64,000 nt of DNA. It comes from STC-54 sp964504665 (GTDB lineage: Bacteria; Patescibacteriota; Microgenomatia; Daviesbacterales; UBA10151). The translations under genes were made by a program, and so were the position numbers. Shown here one piece after another: positions 45,481 through 54,002 of the stretch; the stretch's first letter is position 1; each line of letters opens with the position of its first letter. The stretch lies in contig CAZDEH010000002.1 of the NCBI GenBank assembly GCA_964504665.1, forward strand, positions 22,502-86,501, in the 5' to 3' direction. The notes beneath the pieces were generated by a model, which was not told the origin of the DNA, made no database searches, and saw only the letters and a list, made by a program, of their open reading frames with translations.

Positions 45481-48279
45481 ATGTTTAATTTTTTAGGAAA
45501 ACTTCTCGATTCTAACCAAAAAGAGATCTCCCGTTTTGCCAAAACCGTTGAAAAAATCAATCAACTCGAGAATAAATATAAAAAACTTACTGACAAACAA
45601 TTATCTAAAAAGTCTGAAGAATTTAAAAAACTTTTTGCAGGTGGAGCAAGTTTAGAAGAATTATTACCTGAAGTCTATGCTGCCACACGGGAAGCTGGCG
45701 TAAGATCAGTTGGTATGAGGCTGTTCGATGTTCAACTCATCGCAGCAATTGTTTTACATGAAGGAAAAATTGCCGAACAGAAAACCGGTGAGGGAAAAAC
45801 TTTATCTGCTATCCCAGCACTATTTTTAAACAGTATTACAGGTAAAGGCGTCCATTTAGTTACTGTCAATGATTATCTGTCTCAACGAGACTGCGGATGG
45901 ATGGGTCCAATTTTCAGTATGCTGGGGGCAAGCTGTGGAGTTATTATCCATGAAGCTGCCTTTATTTTTGATCCTCAATATATTAATAAAGACCATAGCG
46001 ACGAGAGGTTAAAACATTTGCGTCCAATACTCCGCAAAGAAGCATACTTTGCAGATATCACTTATGGAACAAATAATGAGTTTGGTTTTGATTACCTAAG
46101 GGATAATATGGTTTTTTCCCTAAATGATAAGTCTCAGCGTGGTCATAATTTTGCAATAGTTGATGAAGTTGATTCGATTTTAATAGATGAAGCCAGAACT
46201 CCTCTTATCATCTCCCGTCCTGCTGCAGAGCCAACAAAAAAATATTACGAGTTTGCTGCCCTTATCGAAAAACTTTCTCCTGATACTGATTATGTGATTG
46301 ATGAAAAACAGAGAACTTCCAGTTTAACTGAACACGGTGTCCTTAAAGTTGAAAAGATACTAGGAGTAGATAATCTTTATGAAAAAGATTTCTCAACTTT
46401 GCACCATGTCGAAGAGGCATTAAAAGCCAGGGCGTTATTTCAAAAAGATCGTGATTATGTTGTTAAAAATGATGAAGTTATTATAGTTGATGAATTTACC
46501 GGACGGTTAATGCCGGGACGCCGATACTCAGAAGGTCTTCATCAAGCAATTGAAGCCAAAGAAGGAGTTACTATCCAACAAGAATCTCAGACTATGGCAA
46601 CTATCTCATTTCAAAATTACTTCAGGATGTATAAAAAATTGGTCGGAATGACCGGTACTGCTGAAACTGAGGCGGAGGAATTTCATAAGATTTATAAACT
46701 GGATGTCGTTATTATTCCCACAAATAAACCGATGATCAGGCGAGATGAATCTGACCTTGTTTATAAAACAGTCACTGCAAAATATACCGCTGTAGCAAAT
46801 CAAATAGAAGAACTTCATAAAAAAGGGCAACCTGTATTAATTGGAACTACCTCTATTGAGAAAAATGAGTTTTTATCTGAACTTTTAAAAAGAAGAGGTA
46901 TCTCTCATGCTCTCTTAAACGCTAAGAATCATGAAAAAGAAGCTGAAATTATCGCTAAAGCAGGACAACTTGGAGCTGTCACTGTAGCAACTAATATGGC
47001 AGGTCGTGGTGTAGATATTAAATTACAGGATGGGGTAAATGATCTTGGAGGACTGTTGGTAATCGGTACAGAAAGACATGAATCAAGAAGAATTGATAAT
47101 CAACTCCGAGGGAGGTCCGGTCGACAAGGAGATCCGGGAGCTTCCCGTTTCTATGTTTCTCTGGAAGATGATCTGATGAGAATTTTCGGAGGAGAACAGG
47201 TTTCGAGAGTCATGAATTTTCTGAAAATGGCAGAGGATGTCCCAATTGAAAATTCTATGATATCAAAAGCTATTGAGTCTGCACAGAAAAAAGTAGAGGG
47301 GCATAACTTTGATATCAGAAAGACTACTGTTGAATACGACGACGTGATGAATCAGCAACGTCAAATTATTTATGGGGTGAGAAATAAAGTTCTTGAGGCC
47401 CGCCTACCAGCGCCTGAGCGCCCGCCTGCTTCAATAGGCGAAGCATTTCGGGCAGGCAGCGAGGGCGGGCAGGCAGCTGCAAATTTAGGGGGAGAGGCTG
47501 GTAATGAATTAAGAAATGAAATACTGCAAAAAATTGACCAGGCTGTTACTGATATCGTTACTATTTATACAACCGAAGGGTTAGACTCTGCAAAAATTGC
47601 TGCAGAATATTCAGCCATTATTAACTTCGATCCTGCCTCAGAAAAAGCTTTAGAGCAACAAATAACTCAAATCAATTCAGGTGAGAACATCATTAAATTC
47701 CTCATTAAACTTGCTCATGACATTTACGGCGAAAAGGAAAAACAGTCAGGATCTGACATAGCCAGGCAAATGGAAACATTTGTATATCTTAATACCATTG
47801 ATACGCTGTGGGTGGAACATCTTGATACCATGGATGACTTAAGAGCAGGCATTGGACTTCGTGGTTACGCTCAAAGAGATCCGTTAATTGAATATAAGAA
47901 AGAAGGCTTTGATTTATTTGAGAAGATGATGAAAACGATTGATTTTGAAGTCGTCCATCGAATCTACAAAGTGGCAGTCCAAGGACAAACAGGTCCACAA
48001 ACTATCCAAGTAGAAGAAAGACACCCTGAAATTGAAATCGGCGTGGACACAGAAGTAAAAGAAGAAAAAGAAATAGCAACAGAAAAACCTGTATCTAAAG
48101 TTTTAGAATCTGAAGGAGAAAAAACTAAAGTCACCATTGAAAGAGGAGGGCAGATTATTTCAGAACAGACGATAGGAACTGGTGGTCAAATAAATAGAGC
48201 TCATGGAAAATTAGGACGTAATGATCCTTGTTATTGTGGTTCTGGTAAAAAATATAAGAAATGTCATTATCCTAACTAA
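45481..48279 (+). CDS. secA: preprotein translocase subunit SecA
   Basis: 932 residues. Motor ATPase driving Sec-dependent export through SecYEG. Walker A region AEQKTGEGKTLSA at 98-110, DEVDSILIDEARTPLIIS (DEAD-like), GMTGTAETEAEEF, MAGRGVDIKL, RGRSGRQGDPGASRF, MEDVPIE-type region, and helical scaffold TIDTLWVEHLDTMDDLRAGIGLRGYAQ. The C-terminus has a SEC-C zinc motif (C-x-C-x8-C-H, DPCYCGSGKKYKKCH). Between about residues 640 and 667 a GC-rich palindromic segment adds LPAPERPPASIGEAFRAG and GSEGGQAAA, absent from usual SecA. Single copy with its own promoter region. Confidence 0.97.
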   Translation: MFNFLGKLLDSNQKEISRFAKTVEKINQLENKYKKLTDKQLSKKSEEFKKLFAGGASLEELLPEVYAATREAGVRSVGMRLFDVQLIAAIVLHEGKIAEQKTGEGKTLSAIPALFLNSITGKGVHLVTVNDYLSQRDCGWMGPIFSMLGASCGVIIHEAAFIFDPQYINKDHSDERLKHLRPILRKEAYFADITYGTNNEFGFDYLRDNMVFSLNDKSQRGHNFAIVDEVDSILIDEARTPLIISRPAAEPTKKYYEFAALIEKLSPDTDYVIDEKQRTSSLTEHGVLKVEKILGVDNLYEKDFSTLHHVEEALKARALFQKDRDYVVKNDEVIIVDEFTGRLMPGRRYSEGLHQAIEAKEGVTIQQESQTMATISFQNYFRMYKKLVGMTGTAETEAEEFHKIYKLDVVIIPTNKPMIRRDESDLVYKTVTAKYTAVANQIEELHKKGQPVLIGTTSIEKNEFLSELLKRRGISHALLNAKNHEKEAEIIAKAGQLGAVTVATNMAGRGVDIKLQDGVNDLGGLLVIGTERHESRRIDNQLRGRSGRQGDPGASRFYVSLEDDLMRIFGGEQVSRVMNFLKMAEDVPIENSMISKAIESAQKKVEGHNFDIRKTTVEYDDVMNQQRQIIYGVRNKVLEARLPAPERPPASIGEAFRAGSEGGQAAANLGGEAGNELRNEILQKIDQAVTDIVTIYTTEGLDSAKIAAEYSAIINFDPASEKALEQQITQINSGENIIKFLIKLAHDIYGEKEKQSGSDIARQMETFVYLNTIDTLWVEHLDTMDDLRAGIGLRGYAQRDPLIEYKKEGFDLFEKMMKTIDFEVVHRIYKVAVQGQTGPQTIQVEERHPEIEIGVDTEVKEEKEIATEKPVSKVLESEGEKTKVTIERGGQIISEQTIGTGGQINRAHGKLGRNDPCYCGSGKKYKKCHYPN
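47399..47480 (+). repeat. GC-rich palindromic insertion inside secA
   Basis: About 80 nt, around two thirds G+C against about one third nearby. GCCTGC (47424-47429) pairs with GCAGGC (47452-47457), with an inner CTTC/GAAG; GCGGGCAGGC follows. Read in frame as an Ala/Pro/Gly-rich insert in SecA. Resembles in behaviour the Rickettsia palindromic elements that enter genes in frame. Confidence 0.8.
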
Positions 48280-48526
48280 AAGTTTTTGAAGATGCTCCTT
48301 GTTCTAATTTTTCAACTTTTGCTTGTAAATCCAAAAGCTCTTCATTAAAATGCTTAATAATTAAATTCTGATCGTTGTGAACTTTCCTAAACTCTCTTTT
48401 CATTTCAGCTTTAAGTAGTATAATTTCTTTTTGAAGCTCTAGACTCAATTCTTCAATTCTAGAATCTAAATGCTCTTCTACTCTGTCCAGTAATTTGTCT
48501 ATCTTTTTCAAATCTGCATCAGTCAT
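48272..48526 (-). CDS. small coiled-coil protein, unknown
   Basis: 84 residues from the ATG at 48526; an in-frame TTG seven codons upstream was not used. Nearly all is a heptad-like charged helix (DADLKKIDKLLDRVEEHLDS, ELQKEIILLKAEMKREFRKV, LDLQAKVEKLEQ). No membrane segment. The last 8 nt overlap the end of secA (convergent). Small proteins of this composition with a DLKKIDKLLD-like start are frequent in CPR genomes; their role is not known to me. A short inverted repeat AACAC-AATATA-GTGTT lies just upstream. Confidence 0.6.
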   Translation of the reverse strand: MTDADLKKIDKLLDRVEEHLDSRIEELSLELQKEIILLKAEMKREFRKVHNDQNLIIKHFNEELLDLQAKVEKLEQGASSKTFS

Positions 48527-48540
48527 TGTGAAATTAATGT

Positions 48541-48556
48541 AACACAATATAGTGTT
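48541..48556. repeat. short inverted repeat, possible operator
   Basis: AACACAATATAGTGTT: 5-nt arms with a 6-nt centre. Covers the region just upstream of the coiled-coil gene start. Role uncertain. Confidence 0.3.
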
Positions 48557-48571
48557 ATAGACAAGAAATAA

Positions 48572-48668
48572 TTAACCTTCCCAACCTGTTGGGTGTTTTT
48601 TGTACCAGGCAATCAGAGAGTTTATACTTTGTTCTAAAGTATGTGTTGGTTTCCAACCTAAAATTTTC
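48572..48668 (-). pseudogene. remnant of the galE 3' end
   Basis: On the minus strand it reads KILGWKPTHTLEQSIN, SLIAWYKKHPTGWEG and a stop at 48574-48572. The intact galE at 51258 ends VLGWQPTHTLEQSIE, SLLAWYKKHPTGWEK. About 85 bp are nearly identical in DNA. No upstream galE sequence is present: homology stops at about 48668, where short direct repeats begin. This is a truncated duplicate lying on the far side of the two-gene cassette 48791-51188. Confidence 0.9.
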
Positions 48669-48670
48669 AT

Positions 48671-48730
48671 TTCAAGGCTACGAATACAAATTTCAAGGCT
48701 ACAAACCCGGTTTGGAAAGCTTTGGAAAGC
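48671..48730. repeat. short direct repeats with REP-like core next to the galE remnant
   Basis: TTCAAGGCTAC at 48671 and 48692 (21-nt period), then CAAACCCGGTTTGG (48702-48715, a variant of the REP core), then TTTGGAAAGC twice in tandem (48711-48730). It marks the breakpoint of the galE duplicate. Confidence 0.7.
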
Positions 48731-48790
48731 TAAATTTTCACTACCAAAATAAGGTAATCATTCCTTTGGAATTATATTCTTACTCCTGAG

Positions 48791-50500
48791 TCAGAGAATA
48801 AATTTACATGCCGCAGAAAGTAGATTACCGTTTTGTTTTTCCTTTATACATTTTTTCGAAGGATTGGTTTTATATCCTGTAAAAATAATTTCCCCTAAAA
48901 AATTCTTTATCTGAAAAATGTTAGTTAACTCATGTTCTTTAACTTGACTCTCTGAAAAAGTCAGGCTATCTCCTACAAGGATTTGATTTTTATAGATATC
49001 AGTTTCCCAAATTATATTTCGAATCTCTATATTTCTAAAATTATAATTAGAATAAATTTGGAGATTATTATAGTAAGTATCTTTTATTCCTTGGTTAACT
49101 GCACTTTGTAACTCCTGAGGCGGAATATTGAGAAAAAAGGCTAATTCTATATAAGCCAATGGGCTGCGGGTATTGTCTATAATAAATCTATTGTTTTTAT
49201 ATAGATTAATTTCTTGAGCTAATTGCTGATAACCAAATTGCCATGATTCTGCATATTCATTAGGCAAAAGAATAAAATAACCTTTCCATAAAACTATTAA
49301 TGAATAAAAAATCAGGATACATATCAAAGGCATAAACACTTTAACTTTAATATTAAGCATTCTGTCAATTCCGATACTAATTAATATAATTAATGGTAAT
49401 AAAAGTGGTATCGCCCGATAAGTCCAAAATGGATCTTTGGTAAATGCAGCCGGTATCGGAGCAATAAAAGTAACTACTAATAAAAATTTATAGCTAACAA
49501 TATTTCTATTACGCCAAGTAGTATATAAGCCGATTAAATAGGGTATAAACATCCAGGGATAGAACACTGATAAATCAGGGATTGCTCTAGTTTTAAATGG
49601 ATCAGGATCTAAAAATAAAGATCGGAGGGAAAAATATGTCAAATATTGAGAGAAAAATTCACGTAAAAACACGTAAGGTGCTGCAATAAAAGTTGGTATG
49701 ATATATTTAATTTTTTGAAATTCTGCAGACAAAGTATCGTTATAAAATAAATCTCCTTTAACCAAAAAACTTTGTGTATTTATTATTGACAAATTCGGTA
49801 TTTGTATTATAAAAGCTCCTATTAATCCATAAATAATAAATTTTCTATTTCTTTTTTCAAGAAAAATATCCTTGAATATTATTGTTAAACTAAGAAAGAG
49901 TAATGGTATTAGGAATTTATTAGCATGACTAGCATATATCGCTAGTGACATAACTATAATTCCGATTGTTAAAAATAGCGGTTTTTTAAATCCTATCCAT
50001 ATACACAAAATACCTATCAAATAAATTAAAAATGATAGCATAGCTTCATAACCTGACCTGCTATACATAATTGACCATGGTGATATTGCATATAGCAATG
50101 TGCCTAAATAAGGAACTATCTTATGATTAGTAACATTTAGTTTATTTAACACAAGAAATACTATTATTATTGAAACTATTCCTGATAATACTGACACCAT
50201 TCTCGTAGAAACAATACTTAAACCAAATAGCTTGATTGCCGGAACTGTTAAGTAGGTAAATAATGGTGGAGTAAATGCAATGAAGAATCTAAAAGATATT
50301 GGGAGTGTTTTCCCAAATTCATCTTTCCCTGTTAAAAGAATTGAGTAGGCGTTATATCCATGAAGAGCCTCATCAAAAGCTAATCCCGGTGGGATATCAT
50401 TTAGCTGATAGATATACAGAAAAGAACCTAGGGATATAATACTAATTAAAGCAAAGAGTTGAAGAATCTTTTGTGCATGGCTATTAATATAATTTAACAT
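48791..50500 (-). CDS. ArnT/PMT-like GT-C glycosyltransferase
   Basis: 569 residues, about twelve helices. First outer loop GLAFDEALHGYNAYSILLTG with the D-E pair, then SFRFFIAFTPPLFTYLTVPA (the EGRPP/PPLF-type motif), and SPWSIMYSRSGYEAMLSF near 140. The C-terminal ectodomain is about 415-569 with two Cys near the end (KKCIKEK, SAACKF). It is closest in layout to 12999-14642. It starts 4 nt after the stop of the membrane gene at 50505; together they form a cassette between galE and its 3' remnant, which suggests acquisition as a unit. Confidence 0.87.
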   Translation of the reverse strand: MLNYINSHAQKILQLFALISIISLGSFLYIYQLNDIPPGLAFDEALHGYNAYSILLTGKDEFGKTLPISFRFFIAFTPPLFTYLTVPAIKLFGLSIVSTRMVSVLSGIVSIIIVFLVLNKLNVTNHKIVPYLGTLLYAISPWSIMYSRSGYEAMLSFLIYLIGILCIWIGFKKPLFLTIGIIVMSLAIYASHANKFLIPLLFLSLTIIFKDIFLEKRNRKFIIYGLIGAFIIQIPNLSIINTQSFLVKGDLFYNDTLSAEFQKIKYIIPTFIAAPYVFLREFFSQYLTYFSLRSLFLDPDPFKTRAIPDLSVFYPWMFIPYLIGLYTTWRNRNIVSYKFLLVVTFIAPIPAAFTKDPFWTYRAIPLLLPLIILISIGIDRMLNIKVKVFMPLICILIFYSLIVLWKGYFILLPNEYAESWQFGYQQLAQEINLYKNNRFIIDNTRSPLAYIELAFFLNIPPQELQSAVNQGIKDTYYNNLQIYSNYNFRNIEIRNIIWETDIYKNQILVGDSLTFSESQVKEHELTNIFQIKNFLGEIIFTGYKTNPSKKCIKEKQNGNLLSAACKFIL

Positions 50501-50504
50501 TTAA

Positions 50505-51188
50505 TTACTTATATTTTTGCAATAAGCTGAACAGTTTGTTATGTGTAAGAAGTATGCCTACCGATATAGTGGCAGTATAAAACGGAAAAAGGCCAAAAGG
50601 ACCTATCGGATTGTCTTGACCTATAAAAGATAACAGGATTAATGGGATAATTAAACTCACTAGAGGATACTTTATATTTGAGGTAACTAATCTGTATAAT
50701 CCTAAAAAAAAGAAAGGTAAAAATAAAAATGTGTATTTTTCAAATTCTCTTATTCCCGCTCTTTCTCTAGGATGATTACCAAAAAAATACAGATTTAAAT
50801 CAATACTTCTAAAAAAATTTTGTTCTAATTTATTAAACATAAAGTCTCTTTCATTTGCCAGGTGTAGTGCGGAATTTATCGTTTTAGTCTTATTGAAAAT
50901 ATGTATCGTAAAAATAGGTAATTCGCTTTTGCGATAAGTAAAAATATGTTTTTCAGTAACATTCATATAACTTAAGCCCGCGTTATTAGTAGTTTTCCAT
51001 TGAATTATAAGGATCGGGATCATAAGCAATAAATAAATACCAAATATGTTGAATGATTTTTTAATAATGGCTAAAAAAAGTAAGAGGGAGGCTAACCAAA
51101 CTAAACATAATGTATACGGATTAATTGATAGTATTTCCCATGACCAGTTATTTAAAAAAAGGACAAATAAAACACTCAAAATAGACAT
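50505..51188 (-). CDS. membrane protein, possible GT-C fragment or partner
   Basis: 227 residues. Three or four hydrophobic segments near 1-20, 27-45 and 48-62, then an outer stretch of about 100 residues (TEKHIFTYRKSELPIFT, FFGNHPRERAGIREFEKYTF), and three helices near 150-215. It lacks the acidic first loop of GT-C enzymes and looks like the C-terminal half of such a protein, but no missing N-terminal half is visible upstream (only 69 nt separate it from galE). It might therefore be a truncated gene that survives as a reading frame or a distinct small membrane protein. Coupled to 48791-50500. Confidence 0.6.
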   Translation of the reverse strand: MSILSVLFVLFLNNWSWEILSINPYTLCLVWLASLLLFLAIIKKSFNIFGIYLLLMIPILIIQWKTTNNAGLSYMNVTEKHIFTYRKSELPIFTIHIFNKTKTINSALHLANERDFMFNKLEQNFFRSIDLNLYFFGNHPRERAGIREFEKYTFLFLPFFFLGLYRLVTSNIKYPLVSLIIPLILLSFIGQDNPIGPFGLFPFYTATISVGILLTHNKLFSLLQKYK

Positions 51189-51257
51189 AATGCAGAGATT
51201 AATTTATTAAATTTATCATAACATCTTCCTGAAATATAGGGTATCTCTAAATGGTAG

Positions 51258-52280
51258 CTACTTTTCCCAACCTGTTGGGTGTTTTTTGTACCAAGCCAGT
51301 AGAGACTCAATACTTTGTTCTAAAGTATGTGTTGGTTGCCAACCTAAAACTTGTTTAGCTTTTGAAAAATCCGCAATCATTTTATCAGCCTCCCCTTTTC
51401 GTCTATTTACTGCCATAGAACTGCCAAAATCCACCCCAGTTTTTTGCTTGACTAATTTGACTATTTCCAAAACTGAGTTTCCCTGTCCTGTTCCAAGATT
51501 AAAAACATCGCTTTTATTTTTTTCTTCCATAAGAAATTTAACTGCTAAAATATGAGCATTCACTAAATCAACCACATTTAAATAATCCCTAATTGGTGAA
51601 CCATCAGGAGTATTTACAGATGCATAATTTAATTCAAATTTATCCAAACCAAGTGCACCTCGAATCGCGTTTTGGATTAAATGAAAGGAAGGTTTTTTTG
51701 AATCTCCCAACTGGCTATCATCTGTTGCCCCAGTGACATTAAAATACCGTAAAAAAGCGTACTTAATTAATCCTACCCTTGAATACCAATCCAATATTTC
51801 CTCACACATTTTCTTTGTTGCACCATATGGGCTAGCAGGATTTGTCAAAGGATGATTTTCATCAATTGGTATATATTTCGCATCACCATAAACTGCACAA
51901 GTTGAGGAAAAAATTATTTTGTCGACACCAGTCTTTATTGCTGCTGCTGCCAATCTTTGTGTTCCTACAACATTATTACCAAAATAGAGATCTGGTTTAT
52001 CCCAAGATTCACCGACATTACAAAGAGATGCAAAATGCATAATGACATCGATAGTATTTTTTCTAAATAAATCTTCTAAGTTGTCTGTGACTAAATCTAC
52101 CTCAGACCATGTAATTCTGTCTTTACCAAAACTATCTTGCAGTAAAGTTAAAGGAGTTTTGTAACCTCTCCCAAAATTATCTATTCCAATGACGTTAAAA
52201 TTACTCTCTAAAAGAAGTCTTGAGGCGATAGAACCGATATAACCTCCTGCTCCGGTAACCAAAATTGTTTTATGACTCAT
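51258..52280 (-). CDS. galE: UDP-glucose 4-epimerase
   Basis: 340 residues from the ATG at 52280; a longer reading frame begins 66 nt upstream but would precede the likely promoter and lacks homology. Extended SDR: TILVTGAGGYIGSIASRLLL, DNFGRGYKTPL, FASLCNVGESWDKP, catalytic FSSTCAVYGD with S-T, YGATKKMCEEIL (YxxxK), RYFNVTGATD and GSPIRDYLNVVDLV. Interconverts UDP-Glc and UDP-Gal (or the uronates). It is divergent from ugd, with which it would supply UDP-Gal and UDP-GlcA/GalA. A copy of its 3' end lies at 48572. Confidence 0.92.
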   Translation of the reverse strand: MSHKTILVTGAGGYIGSIASRLLLESNFNVIGIDNFGRGYKTPLTLLQDSFGKDRITWSEVDLVTDNLEDLFRKNTIDVIMHFASLCNVGESWDKPDLYFGNNVVGTQRLAAAAIKTGVDKIIFSSTCAVYGDAKYIPIDENHPLTNPASPYGATKKMCEEILDWYSRVGLIKYAFLRYFNVTGATDDSQLGDSKKPSFHLIQNAIRGALGLDKFELNYASVNTPDGSPIRDYLNVVDLVNAHILAVKFLMEEKNKSDVFNLGTGQGNSVLEIVKLVKQKTGVDFGSSMAVNRRKGEADKMIADFSKAKQVLGWQPTHTLEQSIESLLAWYKKHPTGWEK

Positions 52281-52292
52281 GCTATTCTCAAT

Positions 52293-52342
52293 AATATACA
52301 AGCATACCAGGATTGACAATAGTCTAATTATTACAATATGAT
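52293..52342. promoter_or_regulatory. divergent galE/ugd promoters with overlapping -35 boxes
   Basis: Plus strand: TTGACA 52313-52318, 18-nt spacer, TATGAT 52337-52342, ATG 11 nt later. Minus strand: TTGTCA (52319-52314), 15-nt spacer, TATATT (52298-52293), ATG 12 nt later. The two -35 elements share the sequence ATTGACAAT, so polymerase binding would be mutually exclusive. Confidence 0.6.
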
Positions 52343-52353
52343 GCATCTACTTT

Positions 52354-53643
52354 ATGACAATTTCTATTATCGGAACAGGTTATGTAGGACTCGTAACCGG
52401 CGCAGTATTTGCAGATACAGGATATGAAGTCTACTGTGTTGATATAGACGGAGAAAAACTCATTAAATTAAACCAAGGTGTTATTCCTTTCTTTGAACCA
52501 AATTTAGAAGAATTAGTTAAAAAAAATTTAGCCAATGGCAAATTAAAATTTACAGGTTCTTACCAAAAGTCCGTTGCAAACTCAGAAATAGTTTTTATCT
52601 GTGTTGGAACACCACCTAAAGAAAATGGCGAAGCTGATTTATCATATCTATATCAAGCTTCGGAAAATGTCGCAAAATATTTAAAAGACTATACCATCAT
52701 TGCCATAAAAAGTACAGTACCAATTGGAGTTGAAAAAGATTTAGAGCAGTTGATAAAAAAACATAGTGGCGCAAAATTCGAATTCGCTTCTTGTCCGGAA
52801 TTTTTAAGAGAAGGATCTGCTGTCCAGGACACAAAAAATCCTGATCGGATTGTAATTGGTACTAATAGTCAACAAGCTGCTGATATTTTACTGAATCTTT
52901 ATAAACAGTTTAATGGTGAGCGAGTGGTTTGTGATTTAACATCCGCTCAAATGATAAAATATACAGCCAATACTTTACTTGCAACAAAAATATCTTTTGC
53001 CAATGCCATTGCTAATATTTGTGATTTGATGGGGGCTAATGTGGAAACAGTTCTCCATGGTGTTGGTTTGGATAAGAGGATAGGCCGGACATTTCTTTAT
53101 CCGGGGGTTGGATATGGTGGTTCATGTTTTCCAAAAGATATTTCAGCTTTTATTAGTATCGCCGATAAAACTGGTTATAATTTTAAGCTACTTAAAGCTG
53201 TAGAAGAAATTAATAACAATCAGCCACAACATTTTGTTAATAAAATTATTAAAGAGATGGGACAACTAAAGAATAAAAAAATTGCAATACTAGGACTGGC
53301 ATTCAAACCAAATACCGATGATATCAGAGAAGCTCCTTCAATAAAGATAATCCAACTCCTTTTAAATTTAGGAGCAGAAATACAATCTTATGATCCGGAA
53401 GCTATGGAAAATGTCAAAAAAATACTCGGTAATAAAATCCAATATATGGAAGATCCGTATAAAGCTGTTACTGATTCTTCTGCTTTTCTATTGATTACTG
53501 AATGGAATGAATTCCGAGAAATGGATTTACTGGAAGTAAAAAAATTAATGAAAGAACCTATCATTTTTGATGGTAGAAACATTTATGATCCAAAGGAAAT
53601 TAGAAAACTAGGATTTGTTTACCATGGTATCGGCAGACCTTAA
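52354..53643 (+). CDS. ugd: UDP-glucose 6-dehydrogenase
   Basis: 429 residues, standard length. Two-step NAD-dependent oxidation of UDP-glucose to UDP-glucuronate. N-terminal SIIGTGYVGLVTGAVFADTG, VGTPPKENGEADLSYL, SCPEFLREGSAVQDTKNPDR, catalytic Cys in GVGYGGSCFPKDISAFI (near residue 260), and the C-terminal UDP-binding domain LGLAFKPNTDDIREAPSIKI and DGRNIYDPKEIRKLGF. All ligands are present. It provides uronic acid for the surface glycans. Divergent from galE, own promoter. Confidence 0.95.
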   Translation: MTISIIGTGYVGLVTGAVFADTGYEVYCVDIDGEKLIKLNQGVIPFFEPNLEELVKKNLANGKLKFTGSYQKSVANSEIVFICVGTPPKENGEADLSYLYQASENVAKYLKDYTIIAIKSTVPIGVEKDLEQLIKKHSGAKFEFASCPEFLREGSAVQDTKNPDRIVIGTNSQQAADILLNLYKQFNGERVVCDLTSAQMIKYTANTLLATKISFANAIANICDLMGANVETVLHGVGLDKRIGRTFLYPGVGYGGSCFPKDISAFISIADKTGYNFKLLKAVEEINNNQPQHFVNKIIKEMGQLKNKKIAILGLAFKPNTDDIREAPSIKIIQLLLNLGAEIQSYDPEAMENVKKILGNKIQYMEDPYKAVTDSSAFLLITEWNEFREMDLLEVKKLMKEPIIFDGRNIYDPKEIRKLGFVYHGIGRP

Positions 53644-53686
53644 ATAAGACTCTTGCTTTACTATCTGATCTTAGAGAAAATGTAAA

Positions 53687-53698
53687 AAAGGAGGTGAT
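53687..53698 (+). promoter_or_regulatory. perfect extended Shine-Dalgarno
   Basis: AAAGGAGGTGAT, fully complementary to the bacterial 16S 3' tail, ending 5 nt before the ATG at 53704. By far the strongest ribosome binding site in the window. Confidence 0.9.
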
Positions 53699-53703
53699 AT
53701 ACC

Positions 53704-53934
53704 ATGCAACCAGATGACCAAACAACAACTCCTCCAGTAGGAGATCAGCCAGTGAGTCCTCCCATGGATCAACCGTATACACCACCAGCTATACCAGCAG
53801 ATGAACCTATGGGAACACCTGCTCCAGAAGCACCTGCCGAACCAACTGAAATACCTGCACCAATGGGAACACCACCAACAGGAGGTGAACAACCTGCCCC
53901 AGAAACTCCAATTTCAGATCAATCAGCGATGTAA
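53704..53934 (+). CDS. small Pro-rich protein with very strong RBS
   Basis: 76 residues, about a third Pro, with Ala, Thr, Gln and acidic residues; Met/Gly-containing repeats of the type PMGTP occur twice (DEPMGTPAPEAP, PAPMGTPPTGGE). No membrane segment, no Cys, no signal peptide; predicted disordered. The 12-nt perfect Shine-Dalgarno and a following terminator mark it as a real, probably highly expressed monocistronic gene. Composition is like the N-terminal domain of the Pro-rich membrane protein at 44425-45378. Similar small Pro-rich proteins occur in other CPR genomes as far as I know; function is unknown. Confidence 0.75.
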   Translation: MQPDDQTTTPPVGDQPVSPPMDQPYTPPAIPADEPMGTPAPEAPAEPTEIPAPMGTPPTGGEQPAPETPISDQSAM

Positions 53935-53961
53935 ATTGCGATAAATTTTGGAGTAAAAAAG

Positions 53962-53992
53962 TACGCCTCTTTAAAACAGGGGTGTATTTTTT
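53962..53992 (+). terminator. Rho-independent terminator after the Pro-rich gene
   Basis: TACGCCTC and GGGGTGTA pair (with G-U pairs) around a short TTTAAAACA loop, followed directly by TTTTTT. It stands 27 nt after the stop and 11 nt from the convergent serS stop. Confidence 0.7.
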
Positions 53993-54002
53993 GCAGATGA
54001 GA

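Noticed and set aside
48589..48789. Plus-strand 66-codon frame between secA and the GT-C cassette
   Set aside because: It is antisense to the galE remnant and then runs through short direct repeats; no coding signal.
52281..52346. 22-residue hydrophobic extension of GalE
   Set aside because: It covers the divergent promoter region; GalE homology begins at the ATG at 52280 and the enzyme is cytoplasmic.
53671..53892. Cys/Trp/Arg-rich minus-strand frame opposite the Pro-rich gene
   Set aside because: It is the reverse reading of Pro/Ala/Thr codons; the plus frame has a perfect Shine-Dalgarno and a terminator.
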